In this document: one piece after another, positions 41,424 to 51,395 of the stretch
Position numbering within the stretch: position 1 is the first letter of the stretch
Layout of the letters: every line of letters starts with the position of its first letter
Origin: Planctomycetota bacterium
GTDB lineage: Bacteria; Planctomycetota; JAJSAM01; JAJVHW01
Direction of reading: 5' to 3'
Assembly (NCBI GenBank): GCA_021414065.1
Contig: JAIOPE010000169.1
Coordinates: 1 to 54,218 of the forward strand
DNA length: 54,218 nucleotides
The notes under the pieces: model-generated
The model's input: the letters and a program-made list of their open reading frames with translations, nothing else
Databases searched by the model: none
What the model was told of the DNA's origin: nothing
Position numbers and translations under genes: made by a program

Positions 41424-42989
41424 CTACTTCTTCTTCGGCGAGACCGTGTACCAGAAGGCCGCGCGCTCTTCGAGCAGGTGCTTCGGGTCCTTCAGCACCC
41501 ACTCCGTCGGGTCGAACACGCGGGCCGTGACGACGTAACGGCCGGGCGGGAGCTTCGCGACGTCGAACAGGAAGTGGTCCTTCGTCTTGTCGGTGCGCGC
41601 GTACTCGTCGCCGGGGACGCCGAGCGGCGCCATCTCGTAGAGGATCGGGTCGCGGTCGCGCAGGCGCGGGCCGGGCATCCACCCGGGAATGCCGCCCACG
41701 ACCGGGTTGTCGGACGTCTCGCCGCCGTGCGCTACGGCTTGCGGGCCCGGCTCGCTGTCGGGGATGCGGTCGAAGAACCACTCGACCTGCAGCGAGTGCG
41801 TCATCGGCTTGAGCGGCGTGATCGAGATGGTGGTGCCGTCGCCCGCGGTGCAACCGCGCTCCGTGTCCGGTGCGGGCGACGTCTGGTCGATCGGGCTCAG
41901 GTAGCCGTAGAAGCAGAGCACCGCCGCCTCGCGGCAGACCGGGCAGTAGCCGCCCGTCGCGCCCGCGGAGTTCATCGCGCACCCGCCCTGCGCCGGTCGC
42001 CACACGCCCGTCTTGTAGGTCGCGCCGCCCTCGAACACACCGACGCCCGGCACCTTCTTGTCGAGGAAGTGCTGCCACGGGATGAACTTCGGGTCCGACG
42101 TCGCGTTCGCCGCGCGGATGGCGTAGGGCGGCGGCCCGGCGGCGTTCTGGTACTCGTCGAGAAGACCGACGAACGCGTGGCCGAACTCGTGGACGGTGAT
42201 CGACTTGTCCGGCCGCCCGACGTTCGCGATGCCGCCGCCGCCCATCCCGAGGATGCCGAACTTGGCGAACGCGATGACGAGCGCGTCGTCGCCGCACCCG
42301 GGGACGTCGCGGTTCGCGTAGTCGAGCCACTGGTAGACGAGGTCGCGGTCGGCCATCACCTGACCCGCGGGGCCGGCGGCCTTGCAGTCGATCGCGGTGT
42401 TGAAGTCGGTCACGTGGACCTTCTGCTTCTTGCCGCGGCGCCGCCGCTCTTCGATGTCCTTCTTCTCGGCCTCGGTGAGCGGCTTGTCCACGCCGTCGTC
42501 CTTGCTCACGAGGCGGACGTAGTAGTAGTTGAAGTAGTTCCGGTACTCGGAGTACGCGGCGTCGCTCCAGAGGACGTCCACGCAGAGCTTCGCCCAGTCC
42601 TCTTCCTGCTTCTGGGACTTCGGGTCGATCTGGAAGCCGTCGCCCATCACGGCGACGTCGATCCGGCGCGCGGGCGGGCCGCTCTCGAAGAGCTTCATCG
42701 TGCCCATGTAGCAGTTCTCGCCGCCGCGCGTGTCGCAGTCAGCCTTGTGCACCGTGTTCGGGTACTTCTTCACGACCTCGCGGAAGGCCTCCTGCGCCTC
42801 CTTCCACTTGCCCTTGCGCTGAAGATCGATCGCCTTCAGGTAGGCGGGCGTCGAGTCGTCCTTGGAGTCCGGCGGCGCGAACCCGGGGTCGTCGCCCGAG
42901 CCCGCGTCTGGATTCTTGTCCTGCGCCCCCGCCGGCGAGGCGAGGAGGGCGAGCGAGCACGCGAGCAGAAGGGGGGCGAACCGGCGCAT
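41424..42989 (-). CDS. secreted M64-family zinc metalloprotease
   Basis: This 521-residue protein has a signal peptide ending SPAGAQ and a short TPR-like helix pair (about 50-75). The M64 (IgA peptidase) domain runs from about 105 to 400. It includes RRIDVAVMGDGF, the zinc motif HEFGH at 267-271 in TVHEFGHAFVGLLDEY, and Cys-rich segments (CAMNS, YCPVCREAAV) conserved near the active site. A C-terminal beta-sandwich covers about 400-521. M64 enzymes are secreted endopeptidases. It lies 56 bases downstream of the giant macroglobulin gene on the same strand, and may be co-transcribed. A TACCCT hexamer 8 nt before the ATG also suggests its own leaderless promoter. The cleavage target is unknown. 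Confidence 0.9.
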   Translation of the reverse strand: MRRFAPLLLACSLALLASPAGAQDKNPDAGSGDDPGFAPPDSKDDSTPAYLKAIDLQRKGKWKEAQEAFREVVKKYPNTVHKADCDTRGGENCYMGTMKLFESGPPARRIDVAVMGDGFQIDPKSQKQEEDWAKLCVDVLWSDAAYSEYRNYFNYYYVRLVSKDDGVDKPLTEAEKKDIEERRRRGKKQKVHVTDFNTAIDCKAAGPAGQVMADRDLVYQWLDYANRDVPGCGDDALVIAFAKFGILGMGGGGIANVGRPDKSITVHEFGHAFVGLLDEYQNAAGPPPYAIRAANATSDPKFIPWQHFLDKKVPGVGVFEGGATYKTGVWRPAQGGCAMNSAGATGGYCPVCREAAVLCFYGYLSPIDQTSPAPDTERGCTAGDGTTISITPLKPMTHSLQVEWFFDRIPDSEPGPQAVAHGGETSDNPVVGGIPGWMPGPRLRDRDPILYEMAPLGVPGDEYARTDKTKDHFLFDVAKLPPGRYVVTARVFDPTEWVLKDPKHLLEERAAFWYTVSPKKK

Positions 42990-42997
42990 GGGGCGAG

Positions 42998-43003
42998 AGG
43001 GTA
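42998..43003 (-). promoter_or_regulatory. -10-like hexamer before the M64 protease start
   Basis: On the minus strand TACCCT is followed by 8 nt and the ATG at 42989, without a Shine-Dalgarno. No good -35 is seen. Confidence 0.35.
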
Positions 43004-43045
43004 TCAGGTGAGACGCCCGGGTGCGTGCGGAGGTTCCGACGCAGC

Positions 43046-46000
43046 TCACCTGCGCCAGAGCGCGGTGTTCCCGTCTTTCTCCGCGACGACCGAGAAGCTG
43101 CCGCCGACCGCGGGCACGTCGAGCACGCCGCGGGCATCGGTGAAGCCCTGGGCCTGGATCGTCGATCCGTTGCCGACCTTCACGTAGACCTCGCCGAGGG
43201 GGGCGCCGGTGACGCGGTTGGTGGTGTAGATGCGAAGGCGTCCGTCCGCCTCCTGGACATCGACCTGCAGATCCGAGACGAGCACGATGCTCGACGCGAA
43301 CAGGCCCTCGGCCCGGGCGGTGACGAGGTAGACACCCTTCTGGTTCGCGGGGAGCTCGACCTCCTCGTCGTTCCAGCGGAAGTCCTCGGCGCCCTTGCGG
43401 GCCACGCTCCAGCGCTTCACAGGCTCGATCCCAGCGAGGTCGATCTTGTTCACGTCGGCCAGGTTCCGGCGGAGCGCGTAGAGGATCATGAAGTCCACCG
43501 CGTAGACCTCGACGGTGACCTCCGGCGTGTTCTTCCGCCGCAGGTGCAGCACGGGTTTCCCGCCGACCGCGCACGTCTCGACCTCGCGGAGCTGGAGGCC
43601 CTTCTCCGTGAGGAAGCGCTCGGCGTCGGCGGCGTCCGGGAAGAGGCTCGACACCTTGCGGTAGAGGTCCACCGCGCGCGGAAGGTCGCCGCGCAGGTGC
43701 GCCACCTTCGCGGCGAGGTGGATCGCCTGCGACCGGAACGGCGACTCGACGAGCACGTCGGGGTTGCCGTCGCTCGGGAACGTGCCAGCGAGGAGCGCGT
43801 TCGCCGCCTGCAGCGCTTGGTCGTACGCCGCCGCCTGGAAGTGGCCCTGGGCGACGAGGAGCGTTACGTCGTCCAGGTACTTGCTCTTCGGGTGCCGCGT
43901 GAGGAAGCGCGCGCCCTCCTTCACCGCGTCGGCGCCGAGGTCCATGCGGAGCAACGTCTGGACCGCGAGGAACCCGGCTTCGTGCGAGAGCGGACTCTCG
44001 GCGTGGTGTGCCTGGAACGACCGGAGCATCCGGACGCCTTCGCTGAGGAGCAGCGGCTGCGCGTCGGTGGTGAAGGGGATACGCCGGGCGACGCCCGCCG
44101 CGGCGGGCACCGGCGCGCGCAGTTGCATCGTCATGCGGGCAATGTTGAGTTCCGCCTCCTCGACCCACCCGGTGTCGGGCGAGCGGCGGAGCAGCGCCAC
44201 GAGCAGGTCCTTCGCGCGCCAGGGGTTCCCGATCTGCGACCACGCCTGCGCGGCCTCGACGTCGGGTTGCGCGAGATCGCGGACGAGGTCACGGTAGAGG
44301 ACCGTCGCCCGCTCGTTCTCGCCGAGTGTGCGGTACGCATCGGCCAGCGCCCGACGTTCGCGGAGTCCGGAAGCCGCGCGGCGCGGGTTCCGGTCCACCA
44401 ACTGCTCGTGACTCTCAGCCGTGAGCTTCGCGTCCTTCGTCTCCACGCCGATCGCGAAGAGCCGCGCGTAGAGCTCCTCCTGGACCTCGGGGACCAGTTC
44501 CGGACCGGACTTCAAACCCTCGAGGCCGCGGCGCGCGTCGGCCCAGTTCGTCTGCGCGAAGGCCCGGAGCGCCAGGCCCCAGACCTCGTCGGGCGTGATC
44601 TCTTCGGGGCTCGCTCCGCGACGGATCGCGCCCGGGTCACGGGAGACCGTGAGCTTCGACTCGCCGGTCCAGCCGTGGATCTCGGGCTCGTACATCGCCC
44701 GCGCCTCGGCCGGAAGCGACCGGTACTCGCCGGGGTGGATCGCCTGGAGAACGTAGGACAGCGTCACCGTGCCGTGGACGCGGCCGAGGAAGAACGCTTG
44801 ACGATCGTCGCGGCGCTCCTCGCGGTCGAACGGACCTTCCGCGCTGCCCTGGACGACCTCGCAGCCCGCAGGGAACCAGTCCTCCACGAGCACGTTCGTG
44901 ACGGGCTCCTTCGACGAGACGCGCAGCGTGACGCGGATCTTGTCGCTCGTTCCGGCCACGCGCAGCGGTCGCCCGTTCCAGACGGGACGCTTCCCCGCGA
45001 CGACGACCGACCACCCGGGGACGATCCGCTCTTCGACGGCCTCACCGGGCAGGCGCGGACGGAACCACTCCGTGAGTTCGCGATCGACCGCGAGCACCAC
45101 GGCACCTGCCGCGATCGGCTGGTCCTTGGCCGGCGGCTCAACGGCCGTCGCGAGCATCGACCAGTGGACACGGCCCGCGCCCGCGCGGTGCAGGCGGACC
45201 TTGTTCTTCCCGGCGACGAGCGACGTCACGGGGATCTGGACCATCTCGGGGGCATCGACCGGACGCACGCCCGCCCCGCCGAACTTCACGGTTGCGACGG
45301 GCTCCGCGCTGTCGTTCGCAAACACCTGGACGTCGCCCTCGGAACGAGCGACCCCGCGGCTCGCCATGTGGACCGCGAGCGCTTCGATCGCCGCAGCGGT
45401 GTCGCGCGTCGAGCGCCACGCCGGGCCGCGTCGCGACGTCGTGAGCCACGCGGCCGCCTCGTCCACGAGCAGGTTCTGCGGGTCGGTCGCGAGGAACGCG
45501 AGCAGCGCGTAGGCCGTCGGCTCCGCGTCGTAGGAGATGTGGCGACGGATGTCGGCAACTGTGCCCGCAGACTTCGCCATCGAGCGGTCGGCGTCCCAGC
45601 TTGCGGCGCCGGGCGCGCGCGTCGCCTTCGACTCGAGGAGACGGACCAGTTCCAGCGCGTTCGCCGGGCGGCCCGTCTTCTGCATCGTCAGCGCGAGCAG
45701 CGCGAGGCCGCGAGCGCGGAGCGTGGTGCGCTCACGATGCAGCGCGTTCAACACCTCCAGGTCCGCCCGCTGGGCGAACGAGAGCCCGTAGAGCAGGAAC
45801 GCGCGGTCCTCGGCGGAAGCGCCGCGCAACAGGCCGAGCGCGGCCTGGATGCAACGATCGCGGTTCGACGTCGAGACGCGGAACCCGGCCTGCTCCGCGC
45901 GGACGAAACCGAGGAGCGCATAGGCCGTCATCTCGGGCGACCCGCCGCCGCGCACGGAGTCGTTCGCGGCGCGTGCGCCGAACCACCCGAAGGAACCGTC

Positions 46001-49000
46001 GTCGGACTGCATCGAGTAGAGCGCGGCGAGGCCGCGCGCGACCATCGCGTCCACGCCCGCCTTGAGACGAGCGTTCGGCGAACCGGCGTCGGAGAGCGCC
46101 TGCGACGCAGCGAGCGCGGGCAGGAAGCGGTTGACTGTCTGCTCGACGCAGCCCCACGGGTACGAACCCGTGTACGCCAGCGATTCGAGCAGTGCGACGT
46201 CGATCGACTGCGACAGCGTGACCGTGACCATCTGCGTCCCGGCGACGGCGTTCGCGGGCAGTTCGAGTTCCGCAAATGCGTCGTCCACCAGCGTGCCGCT
46301 CGCGCCGTCGAGACGACGGAGCCCCCACGGAAGGATCGGAAGGCCGAAGCGCGCGGCGTCGCTCTCGACCGACGTCAGGGCGTCGATGCGCACCGTGCCG
46401 AGACCGTGCGCCGGCGCGTCGAGGCGCGCGTCGAACGGCAGCACCTCGCCGGGGCGGACCTTCACCTGACGCTCGGCGTCGCCGCCGACCGTCAGTCCAT
46501 CGGCCCCGAACTTCAGCGTGACGTCCGCTTCCGCGTCGAGCGACGAGTGGATCGTGCCGGTGGCCGTCGTCCAGTCGCCCTGCGTCAGGAAGCGCGGCGA
46601 GTCCGGCCGGACGAGCAGGTGCTTCGCCGTGCGGAAGCGCGTCGCGCCCTCGCCGACGAGCGGGCCCTGGCTTGCGCCGCGGGCGTTCACCTTCCACTCG
46701 GTGAGATTGTCCGGAAGTTCGACCTCGACGGTGCCCGAGCCGTCGTCGCCGGTGCGGACGAGCGCGGCGAGCGCCGTGTCGGCGAAGCGTTGGCGGAGTT
46801 CCGCGGGAACGACGACGGCCGTCTGCATCGCGGCGGAGCGCCGCGCCTGCACGGAGCCCCACTCCGCGGGGAAGCTGTAGTCCATGACGAGCGCAGCGTC
46901 GGCGACCGGTTCGTCGCGCGACGCGTCCATCGGACCGTCCGCCTCGTTCGCGTCATTCTGCTCGTCCAAGTACCCGTTCTTGTTGTCCTTCGCGGCGTCT
47001 TCCATCTTCTTGCCGCCGCCGCCCGCCTTCAGCCGACGCATCCCGCCCCGGCGAGCGCCGAACGAACCTCCGGACCCGCCGCCGCCGCCGATCGACTCCT
47101 TCTCCATGTCCTCGATGCCGCCCTCCGCCGCCGGGGCGTCGCCCTTCGCCGGCGAACGGCTCGGCTTCGGCGCCGCAGCAGCGGGCGGGGACATGGGCGC
47201 ACCCTTGAACTTCGACTCGGCGCGCGCGCGGACGTCTCCGTCGGAGCGGAGCTTGTCCTGCGCCTGGAGGCGGACGTCGTCGAGCGCGTCGAGAAGCCCG
47301 CGCGCCTCGTAGTTGCCTGGCGCGATCTCAAGCGCCTTCCGGAGTTCCTCGCCGGCGCGCTGCGCGTCGCCCTGCTGGAGCAACTCGCGGCCGAGGCGCA
47401 CGTGCTCCTGCATCTGCTCGAACTGCGCCTTCCCGAGGCGGCGCATCTGCTCGAAGAGCAGATCCTTGTTCGTCGGTTTCGTGACGCTCGGCATCGCGCC
47501 GACCGACGCGCACGTGGAAACGCCGTGCGTGCGGCGCTGGTCGTAGAAGAACGGCTTGATCTGGGGCGTCTGGTCCGGGGCGATCTGGTAGATGGCCGCG
47601 TCCACGACGTCCACGCCGATCTCAGCACGCACGGGCTTGCCGCTCTGGTCGGTCGTCGTCACCTTCAGCGTGACCTTGCCGCCCGGCTTCAGCTCGCTCG
47701 GCTCGGCCGTGACCTTCACGTCGAGGTACTGGAACACCGCCACCTCGTCGCCGTCTTCGAGCAACTTGCCGCCCTTCGCGACGGCCATGCGCAGGAACAC
47801 GTTCGGCGCGTGCTCCGCGCGGAGCGGAAGTTCGATCGTCTGCGCGCGTTCCTTCGCCTGGATGATCCGGTACTCAAGAACTCTCTCGCCCTCGTAGGTG
47901 ATGAGCACCGGCGCCGGCGAAGTCGCCGTGGCCGAAGGTACGTTGACGAACACCTTGGCGACGTCGCCCTCGCGGTAGAACTCGCGATCGGCCACGAGCC
48001 GCGCCTGCGACGCCAGATCCTCGGCGTCGCCCGAGACCGTCACGGGCGTCTCACCGACGACGTCGCGACCGCGCGCGTCCTTCGCGACGAACCGGAGCAC
48101 GTGCTCGCCGGGCTTCGACGCCTTCAGCTCCGCGACGGCGTGGCCGTCGGCGCCCGTCTTCGTCGGCACGGCCATGACCTCTTCGTCCACGAAGTGCTGG
48201 TGCTGGAGGCGACGCCGCACGAGGAGCGCGCGGCCATCGAGCGCGAGCGGCACGTGGAGCGGGTCCACGGTCGTGACCTCGAGTTTGATGGACTCACCGG
48301 GGCGGACGACCTTCTTCTCCGTGCGGCAGATGACGTGCGCCGCGCGCATCGTGACCGGCACACCCGACGACGTCCGCACCCAGCGACGGTTCGGGTCCTG
48401 CGCCTCGACGCCGATCGTGTACGTGCGGTCGGCATCGACGGCCTCCGTGACGAACGTCAGCGCCAGCTTGCCTTCGGCGTCGGTGACGCCTTCGCCGGAG
48501 GTGAACATCTCCGTGCCTTCCGACATCCGCCGGATGCGCTCCGCCTCGCGCTGCGGGTCCTTGAAAAACCACGAGAACGCCTCGTGAACCGACGCGTCGA
48601 ACACGAAGGGTCCGCGCGTGACGCTCCACCGAACCGGCGCACCGGCGACCGCGCCGCCGACCGCGTACCGCAGCGTGACCGTGGCCTTCACGGTGTCGCC
48701 CGCGAGGTACGTCCGCTGCTCCGGGTCGCAGTCGGCGAGCACGTCGGGCTTCTTATACGCGAGCACCGAGAACGTCTGGCCGAACGCGCGGCCGTCGATC
48801 TCCGCCTGCACCTGGTAGTCGCCGAGCGCCGGCTCGGAGGCCAGGTCGATGCCGCGTTCGAGCACGCCATACGCGTCGGTCCGGACCTCTTCGTCGAAGA
48901 GCATCGCGCCGCGCGGATCGGAGACGCGCAGCCGCAGCGGCAGGTTGTCCTCCGTGACGTACCGCCCGTCGGCCACGCGACGCACGATGCCGCGGAGCTT

Positions 49001-51187
49001 CACGCTCTGGCCCGGCCGGTAGACCGGGCGGTCCGTCGCGAGAAACACCTTCGTCGAGTACCCGAACGCCGCAGCAGCCGGCCCGCTACCGGCGGCGAAC
49101 GCGTAGTGCCCCGCGTACGGCCCCTGCCCGACGACCACCGCGCGCAACGCGCTTCCCTTCAGGTCGTCCTTCTTCCACACGCCGTCGGCGCCCGTGACGC
49201 CTTCGCCGCCGTCGAGCAGCGACACCTTCGCGCCCGCGACGGGCTCGCCCGTGCGTTCGTCGTGGACGAACACGAGCGCCTGCGAAACGGCCGACTTCGC
49301 AATGACCGTCATGTCGGTGACGACGACGAGGAACGTCGCCGTGAGCTCTTCGTCGGCAGCCGTGACGACGTACGCGCCGGGCTTCGCAAGCGGCAGCGGG
49401 CACGGTCGGTCGATCAGGCGGTACTTCGCGAACTCCGGCGTCGCCCAGTCCCACTCCTGGTCCGGCTTGACGACGTCCACTTCGACGTTCTCGACGCCCG
49501 CGAGGCCGCCCTTGCGGCGCAGGTACTCGTCGAGGCGGACCTTGTACGCCTTGAAACGCAGCTTCGGGATGTTGCGGATCGTGATCGCGGCCTTCGGCTC
49601 TTCGTCGGTGCGGAACGGGCGCTCGATCTTCACCGTGAGCGTCTTCCCCTTCATCTGCGCGAGCACGCCGCGGGCCTGCTGCGCCGCGGGCGACGCCGGC
49701 CACTTCGCGACGACCTCTTCGTACGCGGCGAGCGCCTTCTCGAGGTCCGCGAGCGGGCCCTCGTAGGTGACGGCGACCTGGTACATCGACGGCGGCGCCC
49801 ACGGCGACGTCGGGTACTTCGTGGCGACGAGCTTCCACGCCTCGACCGCCTCGGCCCACTTCAGGGCCCGCGCGAGGATGTCGCCGAGGATGCGCTGCGC
49901 GTTCGGCGCGGCGTCGTCGGCCGGATACTGCGCGAGGAACTGGTCGAGCGCGGCCTTCGCGTCGGCGTCGCGCTTCTCGTCGAACGCGACGCTGCCCTTC
50001 GCGAACGCGGTCTCGACGATGCGCTTCTGCGCGACCGTCCAAAGCGCGTGGTTCGGATACGTCGCGACGAGCGTGCGCCACTCGGCGATCGCACCGTCGA
50101 AGTCGCCGATCGAACGGAGCGCCTGCGCGATGCGGTCCTGGGCCACCGCGGCCCGCTCGTCCTTCGGGAACCGGCGGACGAAGTCGCGGAACGCCTCGGC
50201 CGCTTCACGCGCCTTGCCCGCCGCGGAGAGCGTCTCGCCGATCAGCCACGCCACGGCGGGCGCTTCCTCGTGGGACGGGTGCAGTTTCAGGAACTCCGCC
50301 CACGTCGCGACGGCTCGGGACGTCTCCTCTTCGCTCCGCGTGCCGCTCGCGGTCCACGTCTCGCCGATTCGGATCAGCGCGAGCGGCGCGAACGGCGAGT
50401 CGCCCGACTCGATGCGCAGCTTCTCGAACGAGGCCCGCGCGTCGGCGGCGCGGCCGAGTCGCTGGTAGGCGAGTCCGATTCCGTAGAGCGCGTCGTCGGC
50501 CCACTCGCCCGCGCCCTTCTTCAGGAGGTCGGTCCACTCGGCGAGCGCCGTCGAGGCGTCGCCCATCTCCAGCGCGCACTTGCCGATCCGGTACGACACG
50601 AGCGCGGCGTCCTTCGCATCGACGAAGATCGATCGCACCTTCTCGTACTCGCGCCGCGCGGCGGTCCAGTCCGGCACCTTCTTCTCGCGGCCGAACTCGT
50701 CCTTGACGATGTCGCCCTCGAAGGCGCCGTCGGCGATCTCGCGGTGGAGCGACGCCACCTCCGACTTGTGCAGGTCCGACGCCGCCCACTCCACGCGCTT
50801 CGCGTAGACGTCGGCTGCGAGACCCCAGTCGCGCTTGCGCGCGGCCGCCTCGGCCGAGAGGTAGAGCGCCTTCACGTTCCACGGGGACGGATCGCGATCG
50901 ATGACCGCCTGCACCGCGGCCTGCGCTTCCGCGAGGCGCCCCAGCGCCATGCGCGTCTTCCCGAGGAGAAGTCGCGCTTCGTCGTGCGCGTCGTCGCCCG
51001 GGCCGAGGGCTTCGAGTTCGATGAACAACCGCTCCGTCTGTTGCAGGTCGCGGTCCGCCGCCGCCTCGCGCAGCGCGCCGAGCTTCTCGGAGAGCGCCTT
51101 CGCCTCCTGTGCTTCGGCCACGCCGAACACCGCGAGCGCGGCGGCGACTGTGAAAGCGAGGACAGACAGCGCGCGATGACGACGCAT
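43046..51187 (-). CDS. giant thioester alpha-2-macroglobulin-like protein with TPR arms
   Basis: The protein has about 2,713 residues, much longer than E. coli YfhM (about 1,650). A signal peptide ends near VAEAQ; there is no lipobox. Residues about 30-510 are TPR-like repeats. Macroglobulin (MG) beta-domains follow to about 1,270 (KTLTVKIERPF, YLRRKGGLAGVENVEV, KVFLATDRPVYRPGQSVKLR). Then comes a helical, Gly-rich low-complexity segment (about 1,290-1,430), and more A2M domains. The thioester motif CVEQ is Cys1680-Gln1683 in YPWGCVEQTVNRF, followed by the alpha-toroid. Residues about 2,120-2,500 are again helical repeats. The last 190 residues repeat the first MG pattern. Such proteins trap proteases by covalent thioester attack after bait cleavage. 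The ATG has a GGAG Shine-Dalgarno. The usual partner PBP1C is absent here. Confidence 0.92.
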   Translation of the reverse strand: MRRHRALSVLAFTVAAALAVFGVAEAQEAKALSEKLGALREAAADRDLQQTERLFIELEALGPGDDAHDEARLLLGKTRMALGRLAEAQAAVQAVIDRDPSPWNVKALYLSAEAAARKRDWGLAADVYAKRVEWAASDLHKSEVASLHREIADGAFEGDIVKDEFGREKKVPDWTAARREYEKVRSIFVDAKDAALVSYRIGKCALEMGDASTALAEWTDLLKKGAGEWADDALYGIGLAYQRLGRAADARASFEKLRIESGDSPFAPLALIRIGETWTASGTRSEEETSRAVATWAEFLKLHPSHEEAPAVAWLIGETLSAAGKAREAAEAFRDFVRRFPKDERAAVAQDRIAQALRSIGDFDGAIAEWRTLVATYPNHALWTVAQKRIVETAFAKGSVAFDEKRDADAKAALDQFLAQYPADDAAPNAQRILGDILARALKWAEAVEAWKLVATKYPTSPWAPPSMYQVAVTYEGPLADLEKALAAYEEVVAKWPASPAAQQARGVLAQMKGKTLTVKIERPFRTDEEPKAAITIRNIPKLRFKAYKVRLDEYLRRKGGLAGVENVEVDVVKPDQEWDWATPEFAKYRLIDRPCPLPLAKPGAYVVTAADEELTATFLVVVTDMTVIAKSAVSQALVFVHDERTGEPVAGAKVSLLDGGEGVTGADGVWKKDDLKGSALRAVVVGQGPYAGHYAFAAGSGPAAAAFGYSTKVFLATDRPVYRPGQSVKLRGIVRRVADGRYVTEDNLPLRLRVSDPRGAMLFDEEVRTDAYGVLERGIDLASEPALGDYQVQAEIDGRAFGQTFSVLAYKKPDVLADCDPEQRTYLAGDTVKATVTLRYAVGGAVAGAPVRWSVTRGPFVFDASVHEAFSWFFKDPQREAERIRRMSEGTEMFTSGEGVTDAEGKLALTFVTEAVDADRTYTIGVEAQDPNRRWVRTSSGVPVTMRAAHVICRTEKKVVRPGESIKLEVTTVDPLHVPLALDGRALLVRRRLQHQHFVDEEVMAVPTKTGADGHAVAELKASKPGEHVLRFVAKDARGRDVVGETPVTVSGDAEDLASQARLVADREFYREGDVAKVFVNVPSATATSPAPVLITYEGERVLEYRIIQAKERAQTIELPLRAEHAPNVFLRMAVAKGGKLLEDGDEVAVFQYLDVKVTAEPSELKPGGKVTLKVTTTDQSGKPVRAEIGVDVVDAAIYQIAPDQTPQIKPFFYDQRRTHGVSTCASVGAMPSVTKPTNKDLLFEQMRRLGKAQFEQMQEHVRLGRELLQQGDAQRAGEELRKALEIAPGNYEARGLLDALDDVRLQAQDKLRSDGDVRARAESKFKGAPMSPPAAAAPKPSRSPAKGDAPAAEGGIEDMEKESIGGGGGSGGSFGARRGGMRRLKAGGGGKKMEDAAKDNKNGYLDEQNDANEADGPMDASRDEPVADAALVMDYSFPAEWGSVQARRSAAMQTAVVVPAELRQRFADTALAALVRTGDDGSGTVEVELPDNLTEWKVNARGASQGPLVGEGATRFRTAKHLLVRPDSPRFLTQGDWTTATGTIHSSLDAEADVTLKFGADGLTVGGDAERQVKVRPGEVLPFDARLDAPAHGLGTVRIDALTSVESDAARFGLPILPWGLRRLDGASGTLVDDAFAELELPANAVAGTQMVTVTLSQSIDVALLESLAYTGSYPWGCVEQTVNRFLPALAASQALSDAGSPNARLKAGVDAMVARGLAALYSMQSDDGSFGWFGARAANDSVRGGGSPEMTAYALLGFVRAEQAGFRVSTSNRDRCIQAALGLLRGASAEDRAFLLYGLSFAQRADLEVLNALHRERTTLRARGLALLALTMQKTGRPANALELVRLLESKATRAPGAASWDADRSMAKSAGTVADIRRHISYDAEPTAYALLAFLATDPQNLLVDEAAAWLTTSRRGPAWRSTRDTAAAIEALAVHMASRGVARSEGDVQVFANDSAEPVATVKFGGAGVRPVDAPEMVQIPVTSLVAGKNKVRLHRAGAGRVHWSMLATAVEPPAKDQPIAAGAVVLAVDRELTEWFRPRLPGEAVEERIVPGWSVVVAGKRPVWNGRPLRVAGTSDKIRVTLRVSSKEPVTNVLVEDWFPAGCEVVQGSAEGPFDREERRDDRQAFFLGRVHGTVTLSYVLQAIHPGEYRSLPAEARAMYEPEIHGWTGESKLTVSRDPGAIRRGASPEEITPDEVWGLALRAFAQTNWADARRGLEGLKSGPELVPEVQEELYARLFAIGVETKDAKLTAESHEQLVDRNPRRAASGLRERRALADAYRTLGENERATVLYRDLVRDLAQPDVEAAQAWSQIGNPWRAKDLLVALLRRSPDTGWVEEAELNIARMTMQLRAPVPAAAGVARRIPFTTDAQPLLLSEGVRMLRSFQAHHAESPLSHEAGFLAVQTLLRMDLGADAVKEGARFLTRHPKSKYLDDVTLLVAQGHFQAAAYDQALQAANALLAGTFPSDGNPDVLVESPFRSQAIHLAAKVAHLRGDLPRAVDLYRKVSSLFPDAADAERFLTEKGLQLREVETCAVGGKPVLHLRRKNTPEVTVEVYAVDFMILYALRRNLADVNKIDLAGIEPVKRWSVARKGAEDFRWNDEEVELPANQKGVYLVTARAEGLFASSIVLVSDLQVDVQEADGRLRIYTTNRVTGAPLGEVYVKVGNGSTIQAQGFTDARGVLDVPAVGGSFSVVAEKDGNTALWRR

Positions 51188-51395
51188 GGAGGTCTCCAGG
51201 ACGGAGGAACGGCTCGGGGCGGCAGCACCGACGCGATCGGTCTCCCGAGTCCGCGGGTCTGCGGATCCGCCCGCTGCGAGGTGAGACGCCAACCGCGTCT
51301 CGTGGTTCCGGCGGGCCGGGTCCACACGGAATTCTAGCCTGGACGAGGCCGCGCGGATCGCGCCGTCCCAGCGGTGCCCCGGTAGAAGTTCCTTC

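Noticed and set aside
43025..51337. An open frame of about 2,770 codons on the plus strand, antisense to the whole macroglobulin gene
   Set aside because: It is a by-product of strong G/C third-position bias: the composition is Arg/Val/Asp/His-rich without domains, signal peptide or recognised motifs. The minus-strand product has clear macroglobulin motifs.
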